DNA of 54,313 nucleotides from Terribacillus halophilus (GTDB lineage: Bacteria; Bacillota; Bacilli; Bacillales; Amphibacillaceae), in NCBI RefSeq assembly GCF_900101385.1, contig NZ_FMZB01000015.1, forward strand, positions 1-54,313, given 5' to 3'. Every line of letters starts with the position of its first letter. The stretch's first letter is position 1. The translations under genes were made by a program, and so were the position numbers. Below, one piece after another: positions 52,170 through 54,313 of the stretch. The notes beneath the pieces were generated by a model that saw only the letters and a list, made by a program, of their open reading frames with translations, made no database searches and had not been told where the DNA came from.

Positions 52170-52760
52170 ATGAGATTGGTAATTGCTTCATGGAATAAAG
52201 AAAAAGTACAGCAGATTAGAGCTTTTTTTAGTAATATTCGTTTAAATACGACTGTCATTGCACAAAACATCCATGATGTTGAGGAAAGTAAACTTACTTT
52301 TAGCGGCAATGCACATGTAAAGGTTGAAGCAGTAAAGGCACATTACCCAAATGACATTATATTAGGAGAAGACTCAGGATTATCGGTAGACTGCCTTAAT
52401 GGTTTCCCAAGCGTAAAAACTGCTCGCTTTTTCCCTGGAACAGATAAAGATCGAGCCAACGAGCTTCTCCGCATGCTGGAAGATGTTCCTTCAAGTAAAA
52501 GAAGGGCAAATTTCACAAGCAGTGTAGCGATATTATTTCCCAATGGAGAAATGACCGATTGTCATGGGAGCATGCATGGATGGATTACCACAAGCAGCAA
52601 AAGGGATATCCGAGGATACGGTGATATATTTTTGCTTAGCGACGGAAAGGCTCTTTCTGATTTTGAGGAAGATAGTCTATCCCCCTTCCTTCATCGAAAC
52701 CAATCTTTATACCAGGCACAACAGCACATACTTGAATGGATGGGAAAACAAAATCTATGA
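52170..52760 (+). CDS. Ham1/RdgB-like non-canonical purine NTP pyrophosphatase, divergent
   Basis: Protein of 196 residues with the ITPase fold: IASWNKEKVQQIRAFF at the start, LTFSGNAHVKVEAVKAHY and LGEDSGLSVDCLNGFPSVKT, whose Glu and Asp are the base-contacting and catalytic region. Later motifs are unusual: the family's GFGYDP reads RGYGDIF and the SHR segment reads FLHRNQSLY. It may therefore act on a different nucleotide. AGGAGGGTGAATTT precedes ATG 52170. The next gene overlaps by 4 bp (ATGA), so the two are coupled. A canonical RdgB is expected elsewhere. Confidence 0.8.
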   Translation: MRLVIASWNKEKVQQIRAFFSNIRLNTTVIAQNIHDVEESKLTFSGNAHVKVEAVKAHYPNDIILGEDSGLSVDCLNGFPSVKTARFFPGTDKDRANELLRMLEDVPSSKRRANFTSSVAILFPNGEMTDCHGSMHGWITTSSKRDIRGYGDIFLLSDGKALSDFEEDSLSPFLHRNQSLYQAQQHILEWMGKQNL

Positions 52761-53950
52761 ATCCATCAAAAAATAAAGTAATCGGAATTGCACTAATCAC
52801 AGCTATTGCTTTACTCGGGGATGCTTTGTTCATTATTGTGTTACCCCTTCAATGGCAAGAATTCGGATTGATTTCTATTTGGCAAGTCGGCCTCTTGCTT
52901 TCCATCAACCGTTTTATCCGTCTGCCCATAAATCCATTAGTCGGGATGTTCTATCAGCGCTTCCAGTTGAGGACTGGTATCTTGATTTCTTTGATTATTG
53001 CAGTCTTTACAACAGCCAGCTATGGTTTCTTTAAAGAGTTCTGGCTCCTTTTCACCATGCGTGCATTATGGGGAGTCGCATGGTCTTTTCTAAGGATAGG
53101 TGGTTATCTGACCGTCATTGAAACTACGACCGAAGCCAACCATGGGAAAAATGTCGGACTTTACAATGGCTTATGGGGTCTGGGTGGCCTAGTTGGCATG
53201 CTTGCAGGTGGAATCTTGGTTGATCAGTCTTCCATTAAAATGGTGACAACGTTGTTTTCTCTCATAGGCATACTTACAATACCCGCTGTTATATATTTTG
53301 TGCCAAGTACAAAAAACAACTCTAAACAAATACAAGACAAAGCACATGTAAAAGAATGGATTAACCCTTATATTACATTGGTCCTTATAACTGGTGCGGT
53401 GATGGGATTCATTGTATTCGGTCTATTCGCGTCAACCTTAAGCAGATTGATTGAAGATGCCTATCATGCAGAATGGACAGTTCTGCACGTAACTATTGGA
53501 GCAGCTACGCTTACTGGTTTCATACAAGCTTTGCGCTGGGCTTGGGATCCTTTTATCGCTCCAAAGATTGGAGTTTTAATAGATAAAAGAAAGATTCCCG
53601 CACACGTGATCTTATTTCCGCTTTTTGCTGGGGGTATCATTATTAGTACCTTAGTCAGCATCAAGACTGTCGGCGTTTTAATTATTTTGCTTCTATTTTT
53701 TCAGATGGTTTCCACACTTTTTGTGACAACCACTGATGCTCTAGCAGTAAAAGCTGCAGCTAAATCCGATAAAGTAAAGGTGATGACTGCTTATACAATT
53801 GTTATTGACATTGGAGCTGCACTTGGTCCTCTGTTAGCTTTTATCGTGCTGGATATGTATAGCCTTAACTCCATCTACTACCTGTCTGGTATCATTATGA
53901 TATCGCTGGGAATTAGCTGGTTGGTTTATATACACACACGATTAAGATAA
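52757..53950 (+). CDS. MFS-family transporter
   Basis: Membrane protein of 397 residues with twelve predicted helices. MFS features include NRFIRLPINPLVGMFYQRFQ after helix 2 (motif A region) and LWGVAWSFLRIGGYLTVIE. The family mostly exports drugs or sugars. ATG 52757 overlaps the stop of the Ham1-like gene; the frame also opens at 52736. Coupling with the nucleotide pyrophosphatase-like gene and divergence from an SgrR-like sensor suggest a small inducible export or detoxification unit. Confidence 0.85.
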   Translation: MNPSKNKVIGIALITAIALLGDALFIIVLPLQWQEFGLISIWQVGLLLSINRFIRLPINPLVGMFYQRFQLRTGILISLIIAVFTTASYGFFKEFWLLFTMRALWGVAWSFLRIGGYLTVIETTTEANHGKNVGLYNGLWGLGGLVGMLAGGILVDQSSIKMVTTLFSLIGILTIPAVIYFVPSTKNNSKQIQDKAHVKEWINPYITLVLITGAVMGFIVFGLFASTLSRLIEDAYHAEWTVLHVTIGAATLTGFIQALRWAWDPFIAPKIGVLIDKRKIPAHVILFPLFAGGIIISTLVSIKTVGVLIILLLFFQMVSTLFVTTTDALAVKAAAKSDKVKVMTAYTIVIDIGAALGPLLAFIVLDMYSLNSIYYLSGIIMISLGISWLVYIHTRLR

Positions 53951-53973
53951 GATGTTTTGCTTTATCAAAAGGC

Positions 53974-54019
53974 TGCCCTCGTAAAATATCAGCTTATTTT
54001 ACGAGGGCATGTTCTTTTT
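53974..54019 (+). terminator. Terminator of the Ham1-like/MFS operon
   Basis: Perfect 15-bp arms TGCCCTCGTAAAATA and TATTTTACGAGGGCA with a 6-nt loop, followed by TGTTCTTTTTG. Confidence 0.85.
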
Positions 54020-54114
54020 GTATAGGAAAGAAACCATATGTAGCTAGTTGAAAAGTAAGGGTATAATGCGGAACTATTTTTCTTCATTCCTCTTTCAATA
54101 TCTTCACATCAAGA

Positions 54115-54149
54115 TAATAAAAAAAGACCCTGACTTTATGTCAGGATCT
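54115..54149 (-). terminator. Terminator of the tRNA transcript
   Basis: On the minus strand AGATCCTGAC and GTCAGGGTCT (one mismatch) enclose a 5-nt loop and are followed by TTTTTTT. It lies 35 bp past tRNA-Leu. Confidence 0.82.
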
Positions 54150-54184
54150 CTCTTTTACCGCTTGGCAATGCGGTAATTTAGTGA

Positions 54185-54266
54185 TACCGGTGGCCGGGGT
54201 CGAACCGGCACTCCTTACGGAACACGATTTTGAGTCGTGCGCGTCTGCCAATTCCGCCACACCGGC
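54185..54266 (-). tRNA. tRNA-Leu (anticodon CAA)
   Basis: Acceptor arms GCCGGTG and CACCGGT, the D-arm (GGCGGAATTGGCAGACGC), anticodon stem-loop CACGA-CTCAAAA-TCGTG with anticodon CAA, a long variable arm typical of Leu, and T-arm GGTTCGACCCC. The 3' CCA is not encoded (TCA follows the discriminator A), so it must be added after transcription. Confidence 0.92.
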
Positions 54267-54284
54267 ATGTTATAAAATATTCTA

Positions 54285-54313
54285 TGGAGGCGGCAACCGG
54301 ATTTGAACCGGTG
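54285..54313 (-). tRNA. tRNA-Cys, partial (3' end only)
   Basis: The minus strand gives a T-arm (CACCGGTTCAAATCCGGT) followed by TGCCGCC, T, CCA, the 3' end expected for bacillar tRNA-Cys (acceptor GGCGGCA). CCA is encoded. The anticodon lies outside the window, so the amino acid is inferred from the acceptor. Confidence 0.75.

Noticed and set aside
1-54313. Mobile elements, prophage, CRISPR arrays or a defence island
   Set aside because: I saw no transposase, integrase, terminal repeats, phage genes, spaced direct repeats or restriction/CRISPR proteins anywhere in the window.

Overview
The window looks like chromosomal DNA of a low-GC Gram-positive bacterium of the family Bacillaceae. Support comes from strong AAGGAGG-type ribosome sites, frequent TTG/GTG starts, SAM-I (S-box) riboswitches, and proteins I recognise as close relatives of Bacillus subtilis YwaC, MetI/MetC, YxjG, LipM/LipA and PdxST. 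The genus is a guess. I see no phage, insertion sequence, CRISPR array or rRNA. Two tRNA genes lie at the right edge.

Layout. 0-7.3 kb: lactaldehyde reductase/dehydrogenase pair (fucO, aldA), a small alarmone synthetase, and an MMPL efflux protein with a divergent TetR regulator. 7.3-16.7 kb: AraC regulator, a degenerate HPr-like protein, a MocR-type regulator, an aldehyde dehydrogenase, a zinc-ribbon protein, PLP synthase (pdxT, pdxS), a VOC protein and an LCMT-type methyltransferase behind a perfect-consensus promoter and a 32-bp palindrome. 16.7-20.3 kb: EamA transporter, lipA-lipM (lipoate assembly) and an acetyltransferase. 20.3-31 kb: two divergent operons, each behind its own SAM-I riboswitch. 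On the minus strand is metI-metC-yxjG. On the plus strand are an M20D amidohydrolase and a complete dipeptide/oligopeptide-type ABC transporter. 31-41.6 kb: a mixed stretch that includes four interrupted genes, an Lrp/APC-permease pair, small hydrolases, nitronate monooxygenase, a fused dihydroxyacetone kinase and a third SAM-I riboswitch in front of a dimethyl-sulfone monooxygenase (sfnG). 41.6-50.1 kb: a metalloprotease-like protein, a DUF4317 protein, a wall-anchored 5'-nucleotidase, a secreted pectate lyase and an M20 amidase with a membrane carrier. 50.3-54.3 kb: an SgrR-like regulator divergent from a Ham1-like protein and an MFS transporter, then tRNA-Leu and part of tRNA-Cys.

The main theme is sulfur supply. 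Three SAM-sensing leaders control methionine synthesis from homoserine esters and cysteine, uptake and deacylation of an unidentified compound, and sulfur release from dimethyl sulfone. All three should switch on together when SAM is low. A second theme is cofactor supply (PLP and lipoate). The most promising under-described items are the SAM-controlled amidohydrolase/ABC cassette, the SAM-controlled sfnG, the SgrR/Ham1-like/MFS cassette, the HPr-like protein without phosphorylation sites, the palindromic leader of the methyltransferase, and the repeats shared by the MocR and pdxS upstream regions.
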